A stretch of 64,000 nt of DNA, from positions 56,303-120,302 of the forward strand of contig DASRDZ010000010.1 of NCBI GenBank assembly GCA_035652335.1, read 5' to 3'. The notes beneath the pieces are model-generated. The model was not told the DNA's origin. It saw only the letters and a program-made list of their open reading frames with translations, and made no database searches. Both the position numbers and the translations under genes were made by a program. The number at the start of each line of letters is the position of its first letter. The stretch's first letter is position 1. This document shows positions 57,181 to 64,000 of this stretch, piece by piece. Source of the stretch: DASRDZ01 sp035652335. Lineage in GTDB: Bacteria; Chloroflexota; Dormibacteria; Aeolococcales; Aeolococcaceae.

Positions 57181-60100
57181 ATGTCAAGCGCCTGGGCCGA
57201 GCTGGCCGCCCGGTCGCACTACTCCTTCCTGGAGGGCGCCTCATCCCCGGCCGAGCTGGTCGAGGTCGCCGCCGCCCTGGGCATGCCCGCGCTGGGCCTC
57301 TGCGACCGCAACGGCCTCTACGGCGCGGTCGAGCTGGTCCACGCCGCCGGGCGCGCCGGCATCCATCCCGTCATCGGCGCCGAGCTCGACCTGCCCGGCG
57401 GCGACCGCCTCCGCCTGCTCGCCGCCGACGGCGAGGGCTACCGCAACCTCTCCCGCGCCATCAGCGCCGCCCAGCTCGCCGGCGAGAAGGGGCACCCGCT
57501 GCTCGACCTCTTCGGAGATGCAGACAACCCTGACCAGAACCTGCAGGCCCCGCACCGTCGCAAGCAGCTCGCGCCGCCGCCCGCGCGCCCGCTCTCGCTG
57601 CGCCCCAGCGCGGGGCCGTTCCCCGAGGGCTGGCCCTCGCTGCCGTCGACCAGGGAGCTCCCCGCGGGACCGCCTGCGCGCGTCGATCCAGGAGACCTGC
57701 GGGGCTGCTTCGTCCTCGCCGGGGGACGCCAGAGCACCATCACCGACGCGTTGCTCGCCGGCGACGACCGGGTCGCGCGGCGCCACCTCGACCGCCTGCG
57801 CGAGGCGTTCGGCGCCGACCGCGTCGGCCTGCTGCTCAGCCATCACCTCCATCCCGCCGACACCTGGCTGGCCGGCGAGACCGCGCTGCTGGCTGAGCGC
57901 TGCCGGGTGCGTCCGGTGGCCAGCAACCTGCCGGTTCATGCCACACCTGGCAGCAAGCCGCTGCTCGACGTGCTCACCGCCATCCGCCACCGCACCACGC
58001 TCGACCGCGCCGCGGCGCACGGCCTGCTGCTGCCCAACCGGCAGCACCACCTCAAGCCCGAGGCGGAGCTCCGCGCCCTGCTCGACCTCTATCCACACGC
58101 CTTCGAGGGCGCCGCCGAGATCGCCTCACGCTGCAGGGTCGCGCTCGACTTCCGCGACGTGCGCTTCCCCGGCTTCCCCGTGCCCGAGGGCGAGACGCCC
58201 TTCAGCGTGCTCTACAAGCTCTGCCACGACGCGGTGCCGCGCAGGTACCACCCGGTCACCCGCGAGGTGGCGGCGCGATTGCAGCGCGAGCTGGACGTGA
58301 TCGAGAAGACCGGCCTCGCCGAGTTCTTCCTGATCACCTGGGACATCATGCGCTACGCCCGCGAGAACGGCCTGCCGGGACAGGGGCGCGGCAGCGCCGC
58401 CGACAGCATCGTCGCCTACCTGCTCGGCATCACCCGGGTCGACCCCGTCGAGCACAACCTGCTCTTCGAGCGCTTCCTCCACGAGGAGTACACCGGCACC
58501 CCCGACATCGACATCGACTTCTCCACCGACCACCGCGAGCAGGTGCTGCGCTACGTCTACGAGAAGTACGGCGAGGAGCGCACCGGCATGGTCGCCAACG
58601 TGGTCACCTACCGCCCGCGCATGGCCATCCGCCAGGTGGGCGCGGCGATGGGCTTCCCGGAGACGATCGTCGACCGCCTCGCCAAGTCGGTGAACGGCTG
58701 GTACGAGGGCACCGTCGACGACGCGCTCGACGCCGCCGGCCTCGACCGCGCCGCGCACCGCGACGCGCTGCCCTGGGAGCAGTTCAAGGACGTGCTGCAC
58801 CGCATCGAGCGCGTCCCCCGCCATCTCGGCATCCACGTCGGCGGCATGCTGGTCACCGGACGCCCGCTGGTCGAGGTGGCGCCGGTGGAGCGCGCCACCA
58901 TGCCCGGGCGCGTCGTGGTGCAGTTCGACAAGGACGACGTCGAGGACCTCGGCCTCATCAAGATGGACCTGCTCGGCCTGCGCACCCTCAGCGTGATCCA
59001 CGAGTGCCTGCAGCTCGTCGAGCAGACCCACGGCGTGCGTCCCGACCTCGACGCCCTGCCCCTGGACGACCAGCGCGTCTACGACATGATCTGCAGGCCG
59101 GACACCATCGGCATGTTCCAGATCGAGTCGCGCGCCCAGCAGCAGTCGCTGTACCAGTCGCAGCCGCGCGAGTTCAACGACCTCATCGTCCAGGTGGCCA
59201 TCATCCGGCCCGGGCCGATCCAGGGCAACGCGGTGCACCCCTACCTGCGCCGCCGGCAGGGACTGGAGCCGGTCACCTACGCGCATCCCTCGTTGGAGCC
59301 GATCCTGGCGGAAACGCGCGGGGTGATCCTCTACCAGGAGCAGATCCTGCGCATCGTCATGGAGGTGGCCGGCTACTCGCCGGGCGAGGCGGACGGCTTC
59401 CGGCGGGCCATGAACCGGCACCGCTCGCGGGTGGAGATGGAGTCGCTGCACGACGAGTTCGTGCGCCGCTGCCAGGCGCGCGGGCTCGACGCGGCGACCT
59501 CGGAGCAGATCTTCAGCGCGGCGGCGGGGTTCGCCCAGTTCGGGTTCTGCAAGTCGCATGCGGCGGCGTTCGCGCGCACGGCGTACGAGACGGCGTGGTT
59601 GAAGCTGGAGCATCCGGCGCACTGGTTGTGTGCGCTGCTCAACGCGCAGCCGATGGGGTTCTACCATCCCTCCGTGCTGGTCGAGGACGGCAAGCGGCAC
59701 GGGGTGCGGGTGCTGCCGGTCGACGTGGCGCGGAGCGTGGAGCGGTGCGCGATGGAAGGGCTCGGCGACGGCGCCTGGGGGGTGAGGCTGGGATTCAACT
59801 ACGTGCGGCGGCTGGGGCCGGCGGGGCGTGCGGTGTGCGGGGAGGCGGTGCGTGCGGGGCGCAACACGTCGGTGCGGGAGTTCTGGGAGGCGACGCGGTT
59901 GCAGCGGCCGGCGATGGAGAACCTGGTGATGCTGGGGGCGTTCGATTCCGTGGCGCACGGGAAGGCGAGGCGTGAGCTGCTGTGGGAGTTGCGGGAGAGC
60001 GAGGATTCGCTTGGGCCGAGGGCTGTTCCAACCGAGCCCTCGTCGGCGGGGGAACGTCGCGCAAGTTCGCGCGAAGGGAAGAAGGTCGCACCGCCGCGCG

Positions 60101-60705
60101 GTCGCGGACTGGCCACGCGGCGCGCGCGCCCGCTGCCCGAGAAGCTGCAGCCCACCCTGCTCGACGCCCCAGCCCCCGCACCGCCGCTTCCCGACCTCAC
60201 AGAACGCGAGCGCGTCGCCGCCGAGTACCGGCTCAGCGAGGTGAGCACCGGCCCGCACCTGATGAGCTTCCTGCGCAAGCAGCTCGACTCCCTCGGCTGC
60301 ACTCCGCTCGCGGGGGCCCACACCATCGCGGACAGGCAGCGCGCCCGCGTCGCCGGCCTGGTCATCGTCCGGCAGGCGCCGTCGTCGGCGAGCGGCTTCC
60401 GCTTCTTCACCCTCGCCGACGAGACCGGCCACCTCGACCTCGTGCTGCGTCCCCGGGTCTACCAGCGGGTGCGCAACGTGGCCAACTTCCACCCGCTGCT
60501 GCTCGTCGACGGCGTGATCGAAGCCGAGAACGGCCGGCTCAACCTGCTGGTGGAGCAGGTGCGCGCCCTGGACGGCAACGGCCGGGTGATCCCCGACGCC
60601 AGGGCCCGCCACGGCGGCGGCGCCAGCCGGGATGCTCCGCGCCAGCAGCACGGCCACATCACGCCGCCGGCGGACGAGCTGCCCAGCTCACACGACTACC
60701 GCTGA
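57181..60705 (+). CDS. dnaE2: Error-prone DNA polymerase DnaE2 (ImuC)
   Basis: An 1174-residue C-family polymerase. The PHP domain is residues 1-300, the palm with GQGRGSAADSIVAYLLG and the catalytic aspartates in PDIDIDFSTDH lies around 400-460, then NVVTYRPRMAIRQ, MFQIESRAQQQSLY and AIIRPGPIQG. A C-terminal OB fold begins near residue 1025. In the PHP domain the H-x-H motif reads AARSHYSFLEG and the D-H-D motif reads CDRNGLYG, so metal-dependent proofreading looks lost. The loop at about 115-175 is Pro-rich and long. ATG at 57181 is used; ATG at 57139 is possible. Translesion synthesis in the SOS response. Confidence 0.93.
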   Translation: MSSAWAELAARSHYSFLEGASSPAELVEVAAALGMPALGLCDRNGLYGAVELVHAAGRAGIHPVIGAELDLPGGDRLRLLAADGEGYRNLSRAISAAQLAGEKGHPLLDLFGDADNPDQNLQAPHRRKQLAPPPARPLSLRPSAGPFPEGWPSLPSTRELPAGPPARVDPGDLRGCFVLAGGRQSTITDALLAGDDRVARRHLDRLREAFGADRVGLLLSHHLHPADTWLAGETALLAERCRVRPVASNLPVHATPGSKPLLDVLTAIRHRTTLDRAAAHGLLLPNRQHHLKPEAELRALLDLYPHAFEGAAEIASRCRVALDFRDVRFPGFPVPEGETPFSVLYKLCHDAVPRRYHPVTREVAARLQRELDVIEKTGLAEFFLITWDIMRYARENGLPGQGRGSAADSIVAYLLGITRVDPVEHNLLFERFLHEEYTGTPDIDIDFSTDHREQVLRYVYEKYGEERTGMVANVVTYRPRMAIRQVGAAMGFPETIVDRLAKSVNGWYEGTVDDALDAAGLDRAAHRDALPWEQFKDVLHRIERVPRHLGIHVGGMLVTGRPLVEVAPVERATMPGRVVVQFDKDDVEDLGLIKMDLLGLRTLSVIHECLQLVEQTHGVRPDLDALPLDDQRVYDMICRPDTIGMFQIESRAQQQSLYQSQPREFNDLIVQVAIIRPGPIQGNAVHPYLRRRQGLEPVTYAHPSLEPILAETRGVILYQEQILRIVMEVAGYSPGEADGFRRAMNRHRSRVEMESLHDEFVRRCQARGLDAATSEQIFSAAAGFAQFGFCKSHAAAFARTAYETAWLKLEHPAHWLCALLNAQPMGFYHPSVLVEDGKRHGVRVLPVDVARSVERCAMEGLGDGAWGVRLGFNYVRRLGPAGRAVCGEAVRAGRNTSVREFWEATRLQRPAMENLVMLGAFDSVAHGKARRELLWELRESEDSLGPRAVPTEPSSAGERRASSREGKKVAPPRGRGLATRRARPLPEKLQPTLLDAPAPAPPLPDLTERERVAAEYRLSEVSTGPHLMSFLRKQLDSLGCTPLAGAHTIADRQRARVAGLVIVRQAPSSASGFRFFTLADETGHLDLVLRPRVYQRVRNVANFHPLLLVDGVIEAENGRLNLLVEQVRALDGNGRVIPDARARHGGGASRDAPRQQHGHITPPADELPSSHDYR

Positions 60706-60809
60706 CTGCGCAGCACCGCCACCACGACGAGCACCGCCAGCGCGGCCGTCGCCACCGCCGTCAGGACCACGCCGACGCCCGCCAGTCTCTCGCTGCCCCA
60801 GGTCCGCAT
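60696..60809 (-). CDS. 37-residue single-span membrane peptide
   Basis: On the minus strand a short frame starts MRTWGSERL, continues with one hydrophobic helix (VGVVLTAVATAALAVLVVV) and ends VLRSQR. TAGGCT (60821-60816) lies 6 nt before the ATG, the same leaderless spacing used by longer genes here. It overlaps the end of dnaE2 by 10 bp. The N-in/C-out topology is uncertain. Function unknown. Confidence 0.5.
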   Translation of the reverse strand: MRTWGSERLAGVGVVLTAVATAALAVLVVVAVLRSQR

Positions 60810-60815
60810 GCCCAC

Positions 60816-60821
60816 AGCCTA
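60816..60821 (-). promoter_or_regulatory. -10 hexamer of the small membrane peptide
   Basis: TAGGCT on the minus strand, 6 nt before the ATG at 60809. Confidence 0.4.
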
Positions 60822-60914
60822 GGCAGCGGAGATGTTAGGAAGCCACCGGAAGGTCGTACGGTTCGCCCCCGGTCCGCACACGGTCCGGTCACGACCCCCG
60901 GGCCGCCCGAGGGC

Positions 60915-60920
60915 TACGAT
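60915..60920 (+). promoter_or_regulatory. -10 hexamer of the SppA-like gene
   Basis: TACGAT, 8 nt before the ATG at 60929; leaderless. Confidence 0.5.
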
Positions 60921-60928
60921 GCCGGCAG

Positions 60929-61759
60929 ATGCCCGAGCAGCCCACCGACCTCGCCGAGCGCGTCCGGGCCCTCACCGACCGCCGCCGCATCGCGGTCGTC
61001 CCTCTGCGCGGCGTCATCGGCGGTGCGGTGAAGACCACCGACCTGGTGAGGACGCTCGACCGCGCCAGGTCGAGCGACCAGGTCCGCGCCGTCGTCCTCG
61101 ACATCGCCTCGCCCGGCGGCGACGCCGTGGCCAGCGAGACCCTCTACCGCGCCGTCCGCCGCGTCGCCGAGCGCAAGCCGGTGGTCGCCTGGATCCGCAG
61201 CGTCGGCGCCAGCGGGAGCTACTACGCCGCCTGCGGCGCCACCCGCATCGTCGCCTTCCCCGCGGCCATCGTCGGCAGCATCGGCGTCATCTCCGTCCGT
61301 CCCGTGCTCACCGGGCTGCTCCGCCGCGTCGGCGCCCAGGTGCTGATCACCAAGACCGGGCGCTTCAAGGACCTCGGCGCCCCCTGGCGCGAGGCCACCG
61401 AGGAGGACCGGGCGAAGGAGCGCGAGCTGGTCGACGCCATGTTCCGCCACTTCACCGACGCCGTCCGCGAGGCCCGCCGCTACGACGACGAGGCCCTGGC
61501 CCGGGTGACCACCGGCGAGGTCTGGCTTGCCGACCGGGCCATGGAGCTCGGCCTGGTCGACGCGCTTGCCGACGAGGACGAGGCGATCCAGGAAGCCCAG
61601 CAGCTGGCCGGCCTGCCGCGACGCAGAGTGGTCCGGCTGCAGCCGAGGCGCAGCGTCCTGCAGCGGCTCGGCGTGCCCGCCGCCGGGATGGGTCCGCCCG
61701 GCGAGCGCTGGCTCGTCGAGCTGGAGGGACAGGCCCGGCTGCCCCGCCTCTACACCTGA
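60929..61759 (+). CDS. sppA: SppA-like serine protease
   Basis: A 276-residue ClpP/crotonase-fold peptidase of the short SppA type. The nucleophile serine is in SVGASGSYYAACGA, the general-base lysine in ITKTGRFKDLG, and VVLDIASPGGDAVASE is the oxyanion strand. It has no visible membrane anchor, unlike typical signal peptide peptidases, so it may act on the inner face of the membrane or on cytoplasmic peptides. The 3' end overlaps the convergent glycosyltransferase by 10 bp. Confidence 0.88.
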   Translation: MPEQPTDLAERVRALTDRRRIAVVPLRGVIGGAVKTTDLVRTLDRARSSDQVRAVVLDIASPGGDAVASETLYRAVRRVAERKPVVAWIRSVGASGSYYAACGATRIVAFPAAIVGSIGVISVRPVLTGLLRRVGAQVLITKTGRFKDLGAPWREATEEDRAKERELVDAMFRHFTDAVREARRYDDEALARVTTGEVWLADRAMELGLVDALADEDEAIQEAQQLAGLPRRRVVRLQPRRSVLQRLGVPAAGMGPPGERWLVELEGQARLPRLYT

Positions 61760-63252
61760 GGTGCGGGCGCGGCCAGCATCACCTCGGTGTCGGCCACCAG
61801 GCGGTCGGCGAGGGCGTCGACCACCCGGGTCGCCGTCTCCAGCGCCTCCGCCGGGAAGCCGCGCGGCGCCAGCCGCGAGCAGACCACCACTGCCACCACC
61901 TCGCCGTCGCGGACGGCGGGCAGCAGCAGCAGCGAGGTCGACTCGATGTTGGTCCGCCGCTGGGGGCGGTGCGAGGGCGCCTCGGTCCAGGCCACCGGCC
62001 GGGCCAGCCGCACCACCCGGTCGACCAGCTCCGCCGGCACGCCCGCCGGCTCGGCGCCGCGGCGCTCGGCGGGCAGCAGGTAGGCGCGGTCGGCCCCGAC
62101 CTGCTCGGCCAGCCGGGCGAGCGAGGCCTGCACGCCGCGGTCCATGGCCAGCCGTCCCCAGACCGCCGGGGCGGTGCGCACGCTCGCATTGTTGACGGCG
62201 AAGTTGACCACCATGCCCAGCAGCGTGGCCAGCACCGCGGCGACCATCTCGTGCAGCCCGCGGCTCAGCAGCGCGAAGGCGGCGAAGACGACGAGGCCGG
62301 AGAGCACGGTGCCCCGCAGGTACCGCCATGGCCCCTCGCCGACCGCCCGGCGCCGCTGGTCGGCGAAGGTCCACACCCGGTTGAGGGTGGTGTTCCAGGC
62401 CACCGAGAGGACGAAGGCCGGCACGAAGGCGAGCAGGGGGGCCAGGCCCGCCCAGGCGGTGAGCGCCCAGAGCACGGGCAGGAACACGGCCATCCCGCTC
62501 AGCCCCACCAGGGCGAACTTCCAGAGCCGCGCCGACCCCCGCACGTCGAAGAAGAGGGAGCGCAGGTGCCGTAGATAGAGGAGTCCCTGCTTCATCGACG
62601 CCTTGCTGACGCCGGCCTCGCGGGGCTGGAAGCGCAGCGGCACGTCGCGCACCTCGATGCCCGGCACGCAGACGAGCAGCTCCAGCAGGATCTTGAACCC
62701 CACCGGGCGGAACTCGATGCCGTCGAGCAGCGCCCGGCGGCAGAGGAAGAAGCCCGAGAGGGGATCGGCCGTCTGCCGCGCCTCGCTGAAGAGGAGCCGG
62801 GCCACCCGGGAGGCGCCGCGTGACACCGCCCGCCGGGTGAAGCCGTCGAGGCCGCCCGTCGAGCCGCCGGGGACGTAGCGTGAGGCGACCACCAGGTCGG
62901 CGCCGCGCTGGGCCTCGGCGAGCATGGCCCGGATCGTCTCCGGAGGGTGCTGCAGGTCGGCGTCCATGACGCAGACGAAGCGCCCGCCGGCCATGCGCAG
63001 GCCGGCCACCACCGCCGTGCTCAGCCCGCCCGTCCGCTCGGCGCCGCTGCGGAAGAGGCAGCGCACCCGCCCGGGCCGCTCGGCCATGAGGCGCTCGAGA
63101 AGCGACGGGGTCTCGTCGTCGCTGTCGTCGACGAAGCAGATCTCGGCGTCGACGCCCTCCAGCACCCCCAGCAGGCGCTCGACCAGGGGGGCGACGTTGC
63201 CCGCCTCGTTCCGCGTCGGGACGACCACGCTGAGCAGGACGGGATCAGGCAT
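61750..63252 (-). CDS. GT2 glycosyltransferase - GtrA - GAF-like fusion
   Basis: A 500-residue three-part protein. Residues 1-235 are a dolichol-phosphate-mannose-synthase-type GT2 (VVPTRNEAGN, FVDDSDDETP, VMDADLQHPPE, ADPLSGFFLCRR). Residues about 245-370 are four GtrA-type membrane helices (KFALVGLSGMAVFLPVLW, VAWNTTLNRVWTF). Residues about 375-495 look like a GAF-type sensor domain (QASLARLAEQVGADRAYLL, VVAVVVCSR). GT2-GtrA pairs make and flip polyprenyl-phosphate sugars. A C-terminal soluble sensor is not usual and may regulate the transferase. ATG is 9 nt after TATCCT. Confidence 0.87.
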   Translation of the reverse strand: MPDPVLLSVVVPTRNEAGNVAPLVERLLGVLEGVDAEICFVDDSDDETPSLLERLMAERPGRVRCLFRSGAERTGGLSTAVVAGLRMAGGRFVCVMDADLQHPPETIRAMLAEAQRGADLVVASRYVPGGSTGGLDGFTRRAVSRGASRVARLLFSEARQTADPLSGFFLCRRALLDGIEFRPVGFKILLELLVCVPGIEVRDVPLRFQPREAGVSKASMKQGLLYLRHLRSLFFDVRGSARLWKFALVGLSGMAVFLPVLWALTAWAGLAPLLAFVPAFVLSVAWNTTLNRVWTFADQRRRAVGEGPWRYLRGTVLSGLVVFAAFALLSRGLHEMVAAVLATLLGMVVNFAVNNASVRTAPAVWGRLAMDRGVQASLARLAEQVGADRAYLLPAERRGAEPAGVPAELVDRVVRLARPVAWTEAPSHRPQRRTNIESTSLLLLPAVRDGEVVAVVVCSRLAPRGFPAEALETATRVVDALADRLVADTEVMLAAPAPQV

Positions 63253-63587
63253 CGCCGAACAAGGATACGGGAGGCCCAGGCGCCGCTCGAACCGCCTCGG
63301 TGCCTCCCCGTTGACGACCCTGTGACGCTCGGGATTGACGACCTTGTGACGCGATTGACCCGTTTGTCGGCAAGTGGCGGTATAACCTTCCCTGACCCCG
63401 GCGACCTATACTCCGTGCCCCGGGCCGGGCACCGGGGCCCTGCAAGATTTGTTGCGATCCGGTCGTCTACTGGGGTGAGACGGGGGCGGGGTGTCCCTCC
63501 CAACCTCGCCGGGGCCCGCGGAGCCTGTTCGTCACCAGCTTGAGCCCACTGTCGCGGTGGTGGGTGGTTGGAGGAGAAAGCGGAGCA
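63253..63587. promoter_or_regulatory. Intergenic region with divergent promoters and a tandem repeat
   Basis: 335 bp. On the minus strand TATCCT (63267-63262) is a leaderless -10 for the GT2 gene. TTGACGACC(C/T)TGTGACG occurs twice (63311-63327 and 63335-63351, 24-bp period), with a third partial TTGACC at 63355. Possible plus-strand -10s are TATAAC (63381-63386) and TATACT (63407-63412). The remainder to 63587 is GC-rich leader with several short inverted repeats. Confidence 0.5.
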
Positions 63588-64000
63588 GTGGTAGCCCGTG
63601 CACGACGCGGCCTCACCACGCTGGGCGACCAGTCGATCCTGTTCGCCGCGGCCGCACGCGGCATCTTCTCCCGCCCCTTCTACCTCGCCGAGTTCCTCGA
63701 GCAGTGCCGGTTCATCATGACCGCCTGCTTCGTCCCCCTCCTGCTCACCGGCCTGGGCTGGGGGACCATCGTCGCCCTCGAGGCGGGCAACTTCTTCAAG
63801 CTGGCCTCGGCCGAGTGGCGCATCGGCGGCTTCATGGTGCTGGCGAACGTCCGCGAGTTCGCCCCCGTGGCCACCGGGCTGATGGTCGCCGCCGTGGCCG
63901 GCACCGCGGTCACCGCCGACCTCGGCGCCCGCAAGGTGCGCGACGAGCTGGAGGCCCTGAGCGTCATGGGCATCAGCAACATCCTCTTCATCGTGGTGCC
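63588..64000 (+). CDS. MlaE/YrbE-family ABC lipid-transport permease (5' part)
   Basis: The first 137 residues of a permease that runs off the window. GGAGGAG stands 10 nt before the GTG. The characteristic cytoplasmic segment reads NVREFAPVATGLMVAAVAGT then DLGARKVRDELEALSVMGI, matching the R-E-x-x-P-V and E-L-x-x-M-K...D-A-L-x-x-M-G pattern of MlaE/YrbE. Two to three membrane helices are present so far. The ATPase and MCE-domain partners should follow outside the window. It moves lipids or sterols across the envelope. Confidence 0.88.
   Translation, partial: MVARARRGLTTLGDQSILFAAAARGIFSRPFYLAEFLEQCRFIMTACFVPLLLTGLGWGTIVALEAGNFFKLASAEWRIGGFMVLANVREFAPVATGLMVAAVAGTAVTADLGARKVRDELEALSVMGISNILFIVV

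Noticed and set aside
58126..60657. 843-codon open frame on the minus strand
   Set aside because: Shadow of dnaE2, which has complete polymerase motifs.
63680..63991. 103-codon frame on the minus strand at the window end
   Set aside because: Antisense to the MlaE/YrbE permease, which has its family motif and a good ribosome binding site.
1..64000. CRISPR arrays, insertion sequences, prophage or integrative elements
   Set aside because: No regularly spaced repeats, transposase or integrase motifs, or terminal repeats were seen on either strand; the two tRNA genes have no adjacent integrase or direct repeat.

Overview
The window is about 72% GC by eye, gene-dense and bacterial. I found no rRNA, CRISPR array, insertion sequence, integrase or phage gene. 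Many genes lack a Shine-Dalgarno sequence and instead have a TANNNT -10 hexamer ending 6-10 nt before the start codon, which indicates widespread leaderless transcription. The one clear SOS box has the Gram-positive/actinobacterial form, CGAAC-N4-GTTCG. With the imuA/imuB/dnaE2 mutasome, a YrbE/MlaE permease and many glycan enzymes, this suggests a high-GC soil bacterium of the Terrabacteria (Dormibacterota, Chloroflexota or Actinomycetota type). The phylum is inference only.

Positions 1-29221 form one large catabolic island for a complex glycan or glycoconjugate. It holds glycoside hydrolases of families GH51, GH63-like, GH31 and GH38, a sulfatase, two carbohydrate-esterase-like hydrolases, a beta-lactamase-fold hydrolase and a CocE-type hydrolase. 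It also encodes three phytanoyl-CoA-dioxygenase-like (PhyH) enzymes, two paralogous zinc alcohol dehydrogenases, an SDR, an aldo/keto reductase, two mandelate-racemase-type sugar-acid dehydratases, an RraA-like aldolase and an FAH-family hydrolase. A translationally coupled kinase-enolase pair has changes at two enolase active-site positions. A ROK-family repressor sits in the middle. AT-rich elements of similar sequence recur in the cluster's promoter regions and are candidate ROK operators. No transporter is encoded here.

Positions 29474-38145 hold a multi-membrane-span protein of unknown function with a near-consensus promoter, BluB (lower-ligand synthesis for cobalamin), a glycosyltransferase-GH130 fusion followed by an alpha-barrel protein, a Crp/Fnr regulator, two serine tRNAs and a DUF2156 (MprF C-terminal-like) acyl/aminoacyl transferase. 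Positions 38364-44777 hold a very large TPR-M50 metalloprotease fusion, a secreted S15/CocE-like hydrolase and an SDR.

Positions 44774-51366 are a tightly overlapping tyrosine/homogentisate operon on the minus strand: a haem-oxygenase-like diiron protein, 4-hydroxyphenylpyruvate dioxygenase, homogentisate dioxygenase, an aminotransferase, an FAH hydrolase and a DinB-fold protein. A divergent Lrp/AsnC regulator lies next to an inverted repeat. The DinB protein is a plausible thiol-dependent maleylacetoacetate isomerase, the one step otherwise missing.

Positions 51387-54406 hold a membrane-anchored spermidine-synthase-like protein, a glycolipid-binding-like protein and an NDUFA9-type NAD(P)-binding protein. 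Positions 54520-60705 are a LexA-controlled mutagenesis operon (imuA, imuB, a DUF6504-like protein, dnaE2). The window ends with a 37-residue membrane peptide, an SppA-like protease, a GT2-GtrA-GAF fusion and the start of an MlaE/YrbE lipid-transport permease.
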